The notes under the pieces are model-generated. The model had not been told where the DNA came from. It saw only the letters and a program-made list of their open reading frames with translations, and ran no database searches. From Clonostachys chloroleuca (Eukaryota; Ascomycota; Sordariomycetes; Hypocreales; Bionectriaceae), in assembly GCA_037952775.1 (NCBI GenBank), contig JBANAY010000003.1, positions 34,534,001 through 34,598,000 of the forward strand: a stretch of DNA of 64,000 nucleotides, in the 5' to 3' direction. Shown here in pieces: positions 36,123 to 47,029 of the stretch (positions within the stretch are counted from its first letter, which is position 1; the number at the start of each line of letters is the position of its first letter). The translations under genes were made by a program, and so were the position numbers.

Positions 36123-36204
36123 CGGACTTTTTACCGCCGGCGGCGTGCGTGAGACGCGGCCAGGCGGCCAAAAGTGCGTGGGGGCTTTCGCACATTGTCC
36201 GACA
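36123..36204. promoter_or_regulatory. CGG-N8-CCG element and GTCCGACA word upstream of the second transporter
   Basis: CGG-N8-CCG at 36123-36136 (CGGACTTTTTACCG) and TGTCCGACA at 36196-36204 lie in the 724-bp region between the divergent SnoaL-like and transporter genes. Both words recur in the promoters at 28.0 and 32.0 kb. Confidence 0.45.
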
Positions 36205-36527
36205 CCCATCATCACTTCCTCTATGGCGGCTTACGCCATGTTCTTCCACATACCATTCACGCTGCGGTAGGCCTGTGGGTCGATTTCATTGCTTCGCTTC
36301 GGGGAGCCGCCGCCTTGTTTCCTTGGTTTTGATGAGGTTGCGTGGAGAGGAATCAGTACCTGGGTATAGGGATCGCCTCCTCAAGGTAACAATACCATCA
36401 ACGTATCTAGCTGTTCGCTGCCGAACGAACGCAGAGTCTGCTTTAAGACAATTTCCGGTCCGGTAATTGAATTTGCCAATATCAACAACCCTTAGTTACC
36501 AAACAGTTTTAAACAGGAGCTGTTGCC

Positions 36528-38423
36528 ATGGCCACCCAGCATTGCGAATCCAGCATTCCCAAAGAGCCCACTCCTCCCGATCGCATGTCTAAATCCGAAA
36601 TCGATGCCTCGCCACGAAGCATCCATACCGAAGATTCTGCAACAGCCTTTTTACATGAACATCGGGCAGAGTGGGCCGACTATAGCCCCGGCGAGTCCAA
36701 GAGGGTCCTCCGAAAGATCGATTGGCGATTGATGCCTCTCATTATCGGCACAATCACTATAGCCGCAGTGGATGTTGGTATCGTCTCTCTGCTTGCCTAG
36801 ATTAACCCAATTTGACACGAAACTCCGTTTAGAAAATAATCATTTCGAATGCCGCCTTATATGGCATGTCCCGCGATACTCACCTGGTCGGGCAGCAGTA
36901 TAATTGGGGTAAGCCACAATCCCATCGAGCCCTCTTCATAGTTTCGAGTAATGTCTGATCGTCGATAAAAGTCGGTTCCATTTTCTACTTTGGTTGGCTG
37001 GTAGCCGAGTATCCGGCGAATGCCGTGTTACAAAAATTACCGGTGGGCAAGTCTGTGGGCGGTGCTGTGATCCTTTGGGGCGTTGTTGTTATGTGCCTCG
37101 GTGCAGCCCAAGACTTTGCCGGCCTGGCAGTGCTAAGACTGATCATGGGCGTGTTGGAGGCTCCCTTGTTCCCTGCGGTCACCATCCTCAACACAATGTG
37201 GTACAAGAAGTCCGAGCAGCCCGTTCGCATGGCTATTACGTTCACTGCCTTCTCAAGCGTATGCTATGCTCTCTCCTTCCCGCTTCATGCATTGCTTACA
37301 TGACTGACCTGGAATAGCTCGTCACTGGTATTGTATCCTACGGTATTGGCCGGTCGAACACGGCGGTCGCCTCTTGGAGGCTCCTCTTCCTTGTCATTGG
37401 CGGATTTACACTAGTCTGGGGCATTGTTCTCGTTATCTGGCTTCCAGATTCACCACTTAGAGAGAACTTCTTACGCGGCAAAGATAAATATATTGCTCTG
37501 GATCGAGTCAAAGATAACATGACCGGGATCGAAAATAAGGTACGGGGATGTCAACCATGCGGTCCCTTTTGCCACGATGATGCTGACTGCTCTACAGGAA
37601 TTAAAGTGGTACCAGGTTCGAGAGGCTTTCACCGACTATAAGACATATATCTTGTTCTTTTTCTTCCTTAGTATAAACGTCCCCACTGGTGGGCTCGTTA
37701 CTTTCGCTGCTCAGATCGTATCTGGCTTGGGTTACTCGCCCCTGAATACAGTACTGCTGGGAATGCCAACCGGTATAATGCAGAGTGTCGCCGGGTTCAT
37801 GGTTGCCATTCCGCAGCGCTACATGACCAACAAGCGCTGCTTATCTTGCGCTATATGCTGCCTTGTTCCGCTGGCCTGCTCTATTCTTATCAGACGTAAG
37901 TTTCAACGGTACATGGCATATAGCAAAGGAAGTCCTAACTTTGAAACCAGTGTTACCACACGAAAACAAAATAGGAAGGCTTTTGGCCTATTACTTCTTC
38001 TATTTCTTTTGGGGACCTTGGGGCACGGGTTAGTATAGTTAATTTCTTATATGTTGACTTTTTGTTTAATTCCAAGGCGCTGACCACATGGCTACAGGTC
38101 TGACTCTACCTATGGCAAACGTAGCTGGGCATACTAAGAAGTTGACCATTAACGCGACGGTATTCCTAGCCTATTGTATTGCCAACATTATTGGCCCACA
38201 GGTATTCATTGCAACCGAAGCACCTGATTATGCTACTGGTTATAACGCAATCATGGGCTTCGAAATTGCTGCCATTGCGTGCATGGCAGTTTATGCCACC
38301 GGCTGTAAGGTAGAGAATAAGATGCGCGACGCAAAAGAAGGCGCTGCGGGAGAGCTCTCTACGGGTCACCAGCTCGGCGATCTCACGGACTACGAAAAAA
38401 GGGGTTTTAGATACATCTACTAG
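36528..38423 (+). CDS. MFS transporter, DAL5-type, second copy in this block
   Basis: Seven exons (36528-36773, 36833-36908, 36972-37258, 37318-37539, 37598-37895, 37951-38028, 38098-38423) give 510 residues. After a hydrophilic N-tail comes SKRVLRKIDWRLMPLIIGT, then VGSIFYFGWLVAEYPAN, RLIMGVLEAPLFPA, MWYKKSEQPVRMA, NVPTGGLVTFAAQI, MPTGIMQSVAGF and MANVAGHTKKLT, ending DLTDYEKRGFRYIY. It is clearly homologous to the 28.3-kb transporter, but the intron pattern differs (seven exons against four), so this is not a recent tandem duplication. Its substrate is probably a small organic anion. Confidence 0.92.
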
Positions 38424-40230
38424 ACATGCATCTATCAGTAAAGGTGTAATAATTAAGCCTACCTGAGTAGATTTAATAACACTTCCTTAGTATATTTACT
38501 ACTAAAGGAGACAGATATATCTTTATATTATCGCGCCTGATTTTCAACCTACCCGATAAGCGAACAATAAACTAGAGCATTATGTTTTATGTTATTGTAA
38601 TAACAGTTTGGAATTTTATTCTAAATTAAGAAAAATCCCGTCACCTAACTCAACTCTATTGGTGATATTTAACTCTACTTTTCCGATATAAAGCTCTAAG
38701 AGTATAAAACAGGTGGTTCGATCCACCACTTTTCAATTTCCTTGACTATTGCCTTGTGCGCCTGAACCCTTCCCTCCTTTGTGCTAGACCTAGTCTAATC
38801 CCAGCCCCCTAAACTAAGCTCGCCTATAAAATTGACTATATCTCGCATACGACTCTTTTCTCTATTCTATCCTGCCTTGATATCGGTATACTGCTGTTCT
38901 TTATCCTCCGTGGCTGGACGCGGTAGCTATTGTTCATGGTAGTCGTGGATATCAGGGAACCAGTCCCGCTGACTACTAATCTCGCCTATGCTCTTAGCAA
39001 TATGGAACGGTGCGATGAGATCTACGGGCTGTATGCTGGGGGGAGTGTAGAGGGTTAAACGGGCTATTAGTTGTGTCGTGGCCTCAGATCCGCTGTTTAG
39101 TAGAGCAGATGATTTGTTATCTGGAGCGGCGGGATCTTTACTGGAATTATCTAAATGATATAATGTTAGTATATCTCTTTTGGTATGTAGATTGGAGGTT
39201 CGCGGTTTGGATAGCTTATATTGTCCCCATTATGCGGTGGGAAGATTACTGTAGCTTACGTTGTATTTCTGCCAGACAGGGTTGGATGGTTGCGGTTCTG
39301 GGCCAAAAGCTAGATGAGGTGGTAGCGGCGGAGGTGTGATGGAAACTTCGAGATATGACTCTCTAAGTGGTGAATCTCGCTGTATAGGCTTGGTAAATAC
39401 TTCACGATTGGCTTGTTCTTGATGTCTTGGATACGGTTTGGAATAAGGTGGCTGTTTTCCTCCCTCAGTGTCGCGATAGTCGCAGTAGTAACAGCAAATT
39501 TACAAGAGAGGATAAAGGTAATGATAGTACCGCGTATGACCTATTTGTTGTTGGGTTCTGGTAACTTCTCCTCCTTGTTGTTGGTGCTGGGCGAGATGAG
39601 GCCACTGATGCAGTTCAGGAGAAGCGGGGCAGGCTTCTCTACCTTATTCGTACTCTCGATTGTGCTGGTGTATTTCTCTGGAGTGGTTTGTAGTACTAGA
39701 GCGTAGAACTCGTTAATGTAGAGCTTTTTGTTCTCTGGGAGGCTCTGTGACCCAAACTTGATATTAAAGCTAAATACGAAGAAATCCATATGGACGACAC
39801 CTGACAAGGGCGGTCCCTGTAGAGTTATGGTGGCGTCAAGGTCGACATGTATAGGAATACTGACGAGCCAAAGATCGAGCGTAAGTGCACGCCTACTATA
39901 GTACTGCCTCTGGCCTGGTACATGAATGGGCGATAGTTAATAAGGAAATCAGCAAAGGCGTCTAGGTAGGTACACAAGGTGCTAAGGGTCAATGTCATGT
40001 GAAGACTACTACCGCCCATGTACATCTTGGGTGTAATAGTAAAGTAAGCACTGTTAGTTATGTTTATGGACGAATTATAGCTCTAATTGATGCTCAGATG
40101 CGGCGGGTTTGGATATGGTGTAGGCTTATTATACGAAGGGTGTTGGCCTCTAATAGTAAGACCTAATCTCCCTGCTGTGGTCTGGGTGGGGCTGAACTAC
40201 GTAGAGAGTACGGCGGTATGGAGCTAAAAA
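38424..40230 (-). other. Decayed unidentified minus-strand coding remnants
   Basis: Moderately AT-rich DNA with several minus-strand frame blocks separated by stops: about 40025-39825, 39807-39541 (GVVHMDFFVFSFNIKFGSQ...) and 39420-38930 (ending DLIAPFHIAKSIGEI). Together they suggest one or two lost genes or a repeat-borne gene. I recognise no family. A short tRNA-T-arm-like word (GGTGGTTCGATCCACC) at 38711-38726 is not part of a complete tRNA. Confidence 0.35.
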
Positions 40231-42420
40231 TACTAATAAGGTGATTAATATACTAATATACTGATCTAAAATCCCTTATCTTCCTATATTATATCTATAA
40301 TCTATATTTTATTATACTACTACTAACTTAAATTAATTAATATTTTTTTTATTAGTTATACTATAAATAAAGCTATATTCTAAGATCAGATAATATATAA
40401 TCTGATATATATATTTTTAGAAATATAATTAATAATCTATATCTAAATCTTTAATACTATAAGATAAAGTTAAAATATTATACTTTTAGTCTAAATATAA
40501 ATATTAATCTTATAAAAACTCTAGTAATAAAAGGTATTTATATAGCTAGATATATAAATAATCTAATATAACTATTTACTAACTATATTTATAATATCCT
40601 TTTTTAATTAATTAAAAATCTATTTATAATAATAAAATTACTCTTAATATCATAGACCTAATAGTTATATCTACTTAATCTATTATTTTATTATATAACT
40701 TACTACTTATAAATATTATTACAGATATTTATAATGGATTAAGATAAGCTTAAGTAAATATTATACCTTAAGAATAGCTATCTTTTTATATAGATTTATT
40801 ATAATCTAATATATAATTTATATATAGTTAGTTAGACTATATAATAAAAGATATTTATTAATAAGTATATCTCTTTATTATATAGTTTCTAGCTATTTAA
40901 TATAAAGCTAATATAGTTTAGAACTAAGTTTAAAAAATCTTTATAAGTAGATATTAATATAAAAATAAGTTTTTATAATAATATTTATATTTTTATAAAG
41001 AGTAACTTTAGATTAGATAGAAGATTAAATAACTATAGAATACTGAAAAATTAAATAATTAGAAATATTTAAATAATTTTTTTAAATCTATTATTTTATT
41101 TTAAATCTAGAGATTCTCTAGTTCTATTATAAAATTAAGTTTTTAATTTTTATTATAAATTATTTCTTAGTTTTCCTTATATTAATTTAATAAATAGAAC
41201 TTAAGAGATTTAATTAAATTAGAAAACTAATAAGAAATTCTTTTTTCTATATAAAAGAAAAAAAAAGAAACTTTTAGTTATTAATATTTATTATACTCTA
41301 TTTAAATCTATTTTTCTAAAATTATTAAATTCTATAGATTTTTAATCTAATAGTTCTTAATAATATAATTAATCTAAAGCTTTTATTTAATTAATTAATT
41401 AAATAATACTAATATTAATTTAGTATAACTAGATCTCTAATTATAATCTATATTTCTAGATTTTTAATATTAAATAATATTTTAATAAAATATTTTCTAC
41501 TTTTAGAATTATAAAAAAATAATCTCTTTTAGTTCTATTAATATTATATTATTCTTAAGAAAAGTTAGATTAACTAATTATAATCTCTATATTTAACTAA
41601 ATATTTATTATTTAACTAATTTACTTTTAGATATTAATAATTATAACTATTAAGATTTTAACTCTCATTAGAATTTAACTATTTATAAATAGATAATTTC
41701 TAAGTATAAATAATTAAATTCTTTTTTATAAATTAATATTCTATAGAAAGTTTTTCTTATAATTAAAAAGAGAATTTATAAATAAAATAATAAATAATTA
41801 GAAATTCCTACTAGATATATCTAGATTCTTTATATCTTAGTAATATAGAAATACTCTCTCTTTAGTATATAGTTATTTAAAAAACTAAATAGTAATTAAT
41901 TAATTAGATTTTCTTACTTTAAAAATTAAACTTAGACAAAACTATTATATAAATATTAGTAGAAATTTCTAATTAATAATATTATAACTATAAGATCTAA
42001 TAGGTCTATAATTATAATATTAATATTAGTTAAAGAGAGAGTTTATACTTAAGCTAGATAATTAAAACTAATAATTATAATTAAATATATATATATTTAG
42101 TATTTAATTAGAGCTTTTTATAATTAATTAATTAAATAAAACTATTGAGATTATTATATAAGCTGAGCTAGCTATAAAATAATAAATTAAAGATTATAAT
42201 TTTAAAAATAATAAATAAGTTCAGAGTAAAGTTTATTCTTTTTATTATAGATAGATAGCTAGCTAGATTTAAATATCCTATAGTAAGATATACCCTACTA
42301 ACTAAAGGAAACTATATATACTATTAATAGAGAATATAATAGAGAATTTATTTAAATTATTTAGAGTTTCTTTTTAAAGTAAGAATAAAAGTAAATATTT
42401 ATAATAATATCTTAATATAA
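40231..42420. other. AT-rich RIP-degraded block, internal
   Basis: Same composition as the left edge block, with CpA and TpG almost absent. The right border is sharp: at about 42421 the sequence switches within a few bases to normal coding DNA of a sugar transporter whose 5' half is gone. No gene is visible inside. Confidence 0.85.
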
Positions 42421-43708
42421 AAGAGAAAACATCTCCATTGGTGCCGGGCCACTTCTGATCATGGAGCTGGCGTACCCTCAACATCGCGGACGGCTGACTG
42501 TTATGTACAACACCTTGTGGTACGTTGGATGAATCATCGCGGCATGGACAGTATTTGGGACGATTAAATACACCGGAGAAGCCTCGTGGCGTATACCTAT
42601 TGCCCTTCAAGCTCTTATGCCAATGGTGCAGTTGCTTGGGGTGTTTACCCTGCCCAAGAGTCCTCATTGGCTTTGCTCCAAGGGCAGAAATGAAGAAGCT
42701 TTGAATATCTTGATCAAAGTGCGTCAGATGTCCATTGTCGCTCTGCACCCTTTGTCAAGATACTAAAACTAGAATTTTAATAGTACCACGCGAACGGCGA
42801 CACGAGCGGCCCCTTTATTCAAGCTGAATCCACAGAGATTCAAGATACAATTCAACTCGAGACTCAAGCGGCTGAGAATGGCTGGATGGTTTTCATTCAA
42901 ACCCCTGGCAATCGCAAGCGTCTACTGCTCATCGTCTTGACCTCATTCTTTTCTCAATGTTCAGGTACGGAACCTGAAAGACTGCAACGAACAACAAAAC
43001 TGATATTTACAGGAAACGGTCTCGTATCTTACTAACTCCATGATATTCTGAACTCTGTTGGAATCCAAAAGCCCTATGACCAGTCCTTATTCAACGGCGG
43101 ACTTCAGATCTGGTCTTTCCTTGTGGCAATTGGTTTCTCGGTCTGCTTTGTCCAAAAAATAGGTCGCAGAATGCTCTTTCTCATTGCAGCTGTCGGTATG
43201 CTGGTGGTTTTCAGTGTGTGGACAGGGTAAGGTCCCTTAAGAGAACTCAACTTTTCAAAGCGACTAATGTTTTTGTAGATGTTCCGCGGAATATGCCGAT
43301 ACAGGTAACACAGGTGCTGGAAGAGCTGTTCTGGCAATGATCTTCCTCTTCTACGGAGTTGCTGGCTTCGCATGGCCAGGCTTGGCAGTTGCCTATTGCT
43401 CCGAGATCCTCCCGTACAGTATCCGCGCTAAAGGGCTAGCCATCTGCCTAGGTGTGACGGCTCTATCCGGTGTTATAAACCAATACGTGAACCCCATCGG
43501 CTTGGCCAAGCTAGCTTGGAAGTTTTACTTTGTCTATATTGTGATTTTGGTCATTGAGGTGGCTTGTATCTGGTTCTTATTTGTTGAGACCAAAGGTCCG
43601 ACGCTCGAGGAGATTGCTATTCTCTTTGATGGCAAGGGTGCAAAAGTCTCGAAAAAGCTAACCGAAGTCAGAAAGCCAGGGACATTTGAGAAGAAGATCG
43701 AGGTTTAA
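42421..43708 (+). pseudogene. Sugar transporter (MFS sugar porter, lactose/hexose type), 5'-truncated and with stops
   Basis: Begins mid-protein at NISIGAGPLLIMELAYPQHR (transmembrane region 4-5), directly at the edge of the AT block, so the first third is missing. Downstream exons carry WRIPIALQ, LPKSPHWL, PGNRKRLLL, LVSYxLHDILNSVGI, QKIGRR and FVETKGPTLEEIA, all in family order, ending at 43708. In-frame stops occur at 42530-42532 (TGA) and 43033-43035 (TAA, in place of an expected Tyr). The 3' half is otherwise well conserved, so loss seems recent. It cannot encode a full transporter. Confidence 0.85.
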
Positions 43709-44013
43709 GGCTATAGTAGGACTGTCTGGAATACGAAACTTGTACCAAGAGACCTACGGATTATCTAGTCTCATAGCAAGACTTTTATCATTGTGAGTTA
43801 AAATTGTCTGAGTAAACGCTCTGAGGTGGTGCGATACCTTTCGACCTGACGCGTTTATAGCACGAGCCTTAAGTGGGCGAGCTCGGACTACTGTTATACC
43901 TCTTTTGCTTGATCTCAACCAACTGAGTTTAGACACTAAACAAAATTATTCTACTCATCACTTTAGTTGAAGCGTGTAGGCCTATTAAAATATAGAAACC
44001 TTAATAAATCGGT
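43709..44013. other. Intergenic region, nothing recognised
   Basis: Short region between the sugar-transporter relic and the 3' end of the tryptophan synthase gene. No gene or repeat was seen. Confidence 0.35.
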
Positions 44014-46450
44014 CTAAAACCGCAAGTCCCAGCCGATCTGCGGACCTAACTTCGGAAGCTCATCGGCCACATTCTGAACGTCCTTGTCCCCGCGACCACT
44101 TAGGCAGATCACGATATTTTTTCCCTTTGGCATGCTCTTGGCTAATTCAATCGCGCCATAAATTGCATGAGAGGATTCCAATGCGGGAATGATCCCTTCC
44201 AGCTGGCTCATGAGGCGAAAACCACTTAAGGCTGCTACATTTGATGCTGCCTGGTAGGTAACCCGCTGGCTATCTTTCCAAAAACTCAATTCTGGCCCAA
44301 CGCCTGGATAGTCTAACCCGGCTGAAATTGAATGGGTGTCTAGGATTTGTCCATGCTCGTTTTGGAGAACATACGTGCGTACCCCATGTAGCACCCCTTT
44401 TGAGCCAGTGGTCAGAGTGGCACTGTGCCGTGCTGTGTTCAGGCCGTCGCCGGCTGCCTCGATGCCGAGGAGTGCAACACTTGGATCGCAAGAAAATGGA
44501 TAGAAAATACCAGCTGCATTACTCCCACCCCCAACACAAGCTACTACGGCATCCGGAAGTCGGCCCGTTAGCTCGAGCATCTGCTGCTTAGTCTCATTAC
44601 CGATGACAGATTGAAAGGTCCGTACTATCAAGGGAAAGGGGTGAGGCCCGATGGCAGAGCCGATGACAAAGTGCGTAGTGTCCAAGTTGGCCACCCAGGC
44701 TCTTAGTGCCTCATTGACTGCATCTCGTAAGGTCTTTGTCCCTGCCTCAACAACAAAGACTTGGGCACCAAGAAGCTTGATTCGGAAAACGTTTAAAGCC
44801 TGCCGTCTGGCATCCTCCTGTTCTTATTATCAGTAAATCTTCAATCTTTTGATACAGTCTACTTACAGCGCCCATGTAGATGGTACATTTCATCCCAAAC
44901 AAAGCGCAAATAGTTGCGGTAGCCACGCCATGCTGGCCAGCGCCAGTATCCGCGATGATCTCTGTCTTTCCAAGCCGCCTGGCAAGTAAAACTTGGCCTA
45001 GTGCATTGTTTATTTTATGACTTCCGGTATGATTGAGATCCTCTCGCTTAAGATATATGTTGGCGCCTCCAGTGTGTTCCGTAAGACGTTTCGCGAGGTG
45101 TAGACGGCTGGGTCGACCGATGTAATCGTAGTAAGATCGGTATTCCTCCCAGAAATCAGCATCATCTTTGACCTTACTGAAGCCTACCTCCAACTGGGTC
45201 AAACAGTCCACCAAAGACTCGGGCACATACTGCCCACCAAATTCTCCAAACCTCGGAGGTAGAATGTTCTCACAAACATCCAACGGATCCTCGTCGGCAA
45301 CCTGGCGTAGCTCTACACCGTCCAAACGGGTAGAATTGACGCGCACTTCCCCGTTTTTGGACTGCAGGTCGTCGGGCGTATTCTCGCTCATAGTGAGTCC
45401 GCTTGTGATGCTATGGCTCGAGGTCTCACTGCGACCACTCACCTGGGCGCAAAATTGCTGCACCTTCTTGGCTTGCACGCCAGCGGGGGCCTGCGACACG
45501 ATCTCAATAATCTTGCTTCCAATGACAACAGCATCGGCGATCTTAGCAAGATCGAGGAAATGCTCCCGGGTGCTAACACCGAAGCCTACTGCTAGAGGAA
45601 CATTTGCTGAGTATCGCTTCACTCTAGCTAGAAGCTCAGGGAGACTCGCACTCAAGGTTCCCGTTGCTCCGGTGACACCCATGCGAGAGACGATATATAT
45701 AAAAGAGTCTGCTAGCTTGCAAAGGAGTTTCATTCGATGATCAGATGTAGCTGGGGAGATCAGCGGGATGTAAGAAAGTCTAATATCAGAGTTAGCGAGA
45801 ACATGAATTTTGATTGAAGCTACGTACCCTTCCTGAGCGCAGAAGTCCCTGAAGGTAACGGCCTCCTCAGGAGGTAGATCAACAACAATAAAGCCATTGA
45901 TGCCGACTTCCTTGCATTCTTGGAGTAATCGTTTCTCTCCATAAGTTAGAAAAGGATTGTAGTAGCCCATTAGAAGGACTGGAGTCGTCAAGCCTTTGCT
46001 GCGAGCATCTCTAACCAACTCCAACACAACGCGAATAGTAACACCACTGGAAAGCGCTTCCTGTACGGTTTATAAAGAACCTGTTAGAATAATCCCTGTG
46101 AGGATTGGAAGAGACAAACAGTGTTAGCCCTCTGAATTGTAGGCCCGTCCGCAATCGGGTCTGTAAACGGAACCCCAAGTTCGATAACATCTGTCAGATT
46201 AGCCAGCTGGGAATCTAATAGCCGGTTAGAGTGTAGAGAGGTACCTGCACCACCAGCTTGTAGTCCAAGCAGGATCTCAACTGATGCTTCAATACTAGGA
46301 TAACCGGCGGTAAGATAGGTCACCAGAGCTGGCTGTGTTAAATGTTGTTAATGACCATCAACCACCCAACACTTAGGGGTAGCATGACTACTATTCACAT
46401 ACCCGGCCTGCATTCCTGCATTTTTCGAATGTCTTTTTTAATATCTCCAT
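44014..46450 (-). CDS. TRP5: Bifunctional tryptophan synthase (alpha-beta fusion)
   Basis: Exons 46450-46403, 46332-46120, 46060-45828, 45779-44867 and 44817-44014 encode 736 residues. The alpha domain (about 1-265) has [14 protein letters not shown], the catalytic Glu in [14 protein letters not shown] with its Asp, MGYYNPFL and GVTGATG. The beta domain (about 330-736) has [24 protein letters not shown] (PLP Lys), [22 protein letters not shown] (phosphate loop) and CLSGRGDKD. It makes L-tryptophan from indole-3-glycerol phosphate and serine. All catalytic residues are present and the frame is clean. Placement among catabolic and transport genes, rather than core metabolism, suggests a dedicated second copy, but the rest of the genome is not visible. 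Confidence 0.95.
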
Positions 46451-47029
46451 GGCGTAAGATTCGAATGGGCGGGCTGAGGGCAGACTGCACTAACTAGGAG
46501 GCAGCTTGCGGAAACTTATAGTGCAATCCTAGTGGAGAAGGCCCCTCTTGCTAGCACGCGGTAGTAGTTTTGCTCTGTCATGGCCGGCTCGGAGCTATTC
46601 CGCAGGCCTAACAGAGCACTAATATGGCCGGCTCGGAGCTACTCCGAGCGTAAAAGAGCACTCGTAGCGAAAGATTTAGTATCTCTTAGACACAGTGATG
46701 ACCAGAAGAGCACGAAGGGCAGAGATTGTAATATTAGCTACTAGAAGAAGCACATATACCTGAGTGAGAAGCCGAGCTTTTTAATAGTATAAATGTTTAG
46801 ATGAGGATCAATTGGACTAGCTCTATCTGGACTACCAACTGGGATCCTCTGTAATTCGTGAAATTATATAAGAAGGGCAAATTTTAAAATGGTTAGCATT
46901 ATTTGTCGTCCGATAAACTTAAACTAGCTCTAGCCAACATGGACGCCATAATAGAGGGGACACTCGACCCAACAATTAGAGTGATCGAATCTGAGCGCCT
47001 CGGACTCGGGGCCAAGTCCCATATCAGGG
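46451..47029. promoter_or_regulatory. Tryptophan synthase promoter region
   Basis: Intergenic between two minus-strand genes; upstream of the tryptophan synthase ATG. It contains the pair of direct repeats annotated at 46580-46650. Confidence 0.45.
46580..46650. promoter_or_regulatory. Two direct repeats, each holding a CGG-N7-CCG site
   Basis: The word ATGGCCGGCTCGGAGCTA occurs at 46580 and 46624, 44 bp apart. Copy 1 holds CGG-N7-CCG at 46590-46602; copy 2 holds a perfect form at 46634-46646, inside the inverted repeat GCTCGGAG-cta-CTCCGAGC (46631-46649). Both lie 130-200 bp upstream of the tryptophan synthase ATG, a good position for activator sites. Confidence 0.6.

Noticed and set aside
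38711..38726. tRNA-like T-arm word
   Set aside because: No matching acceptor, D-arm or anticodon arm is present, and the loop is one base short.
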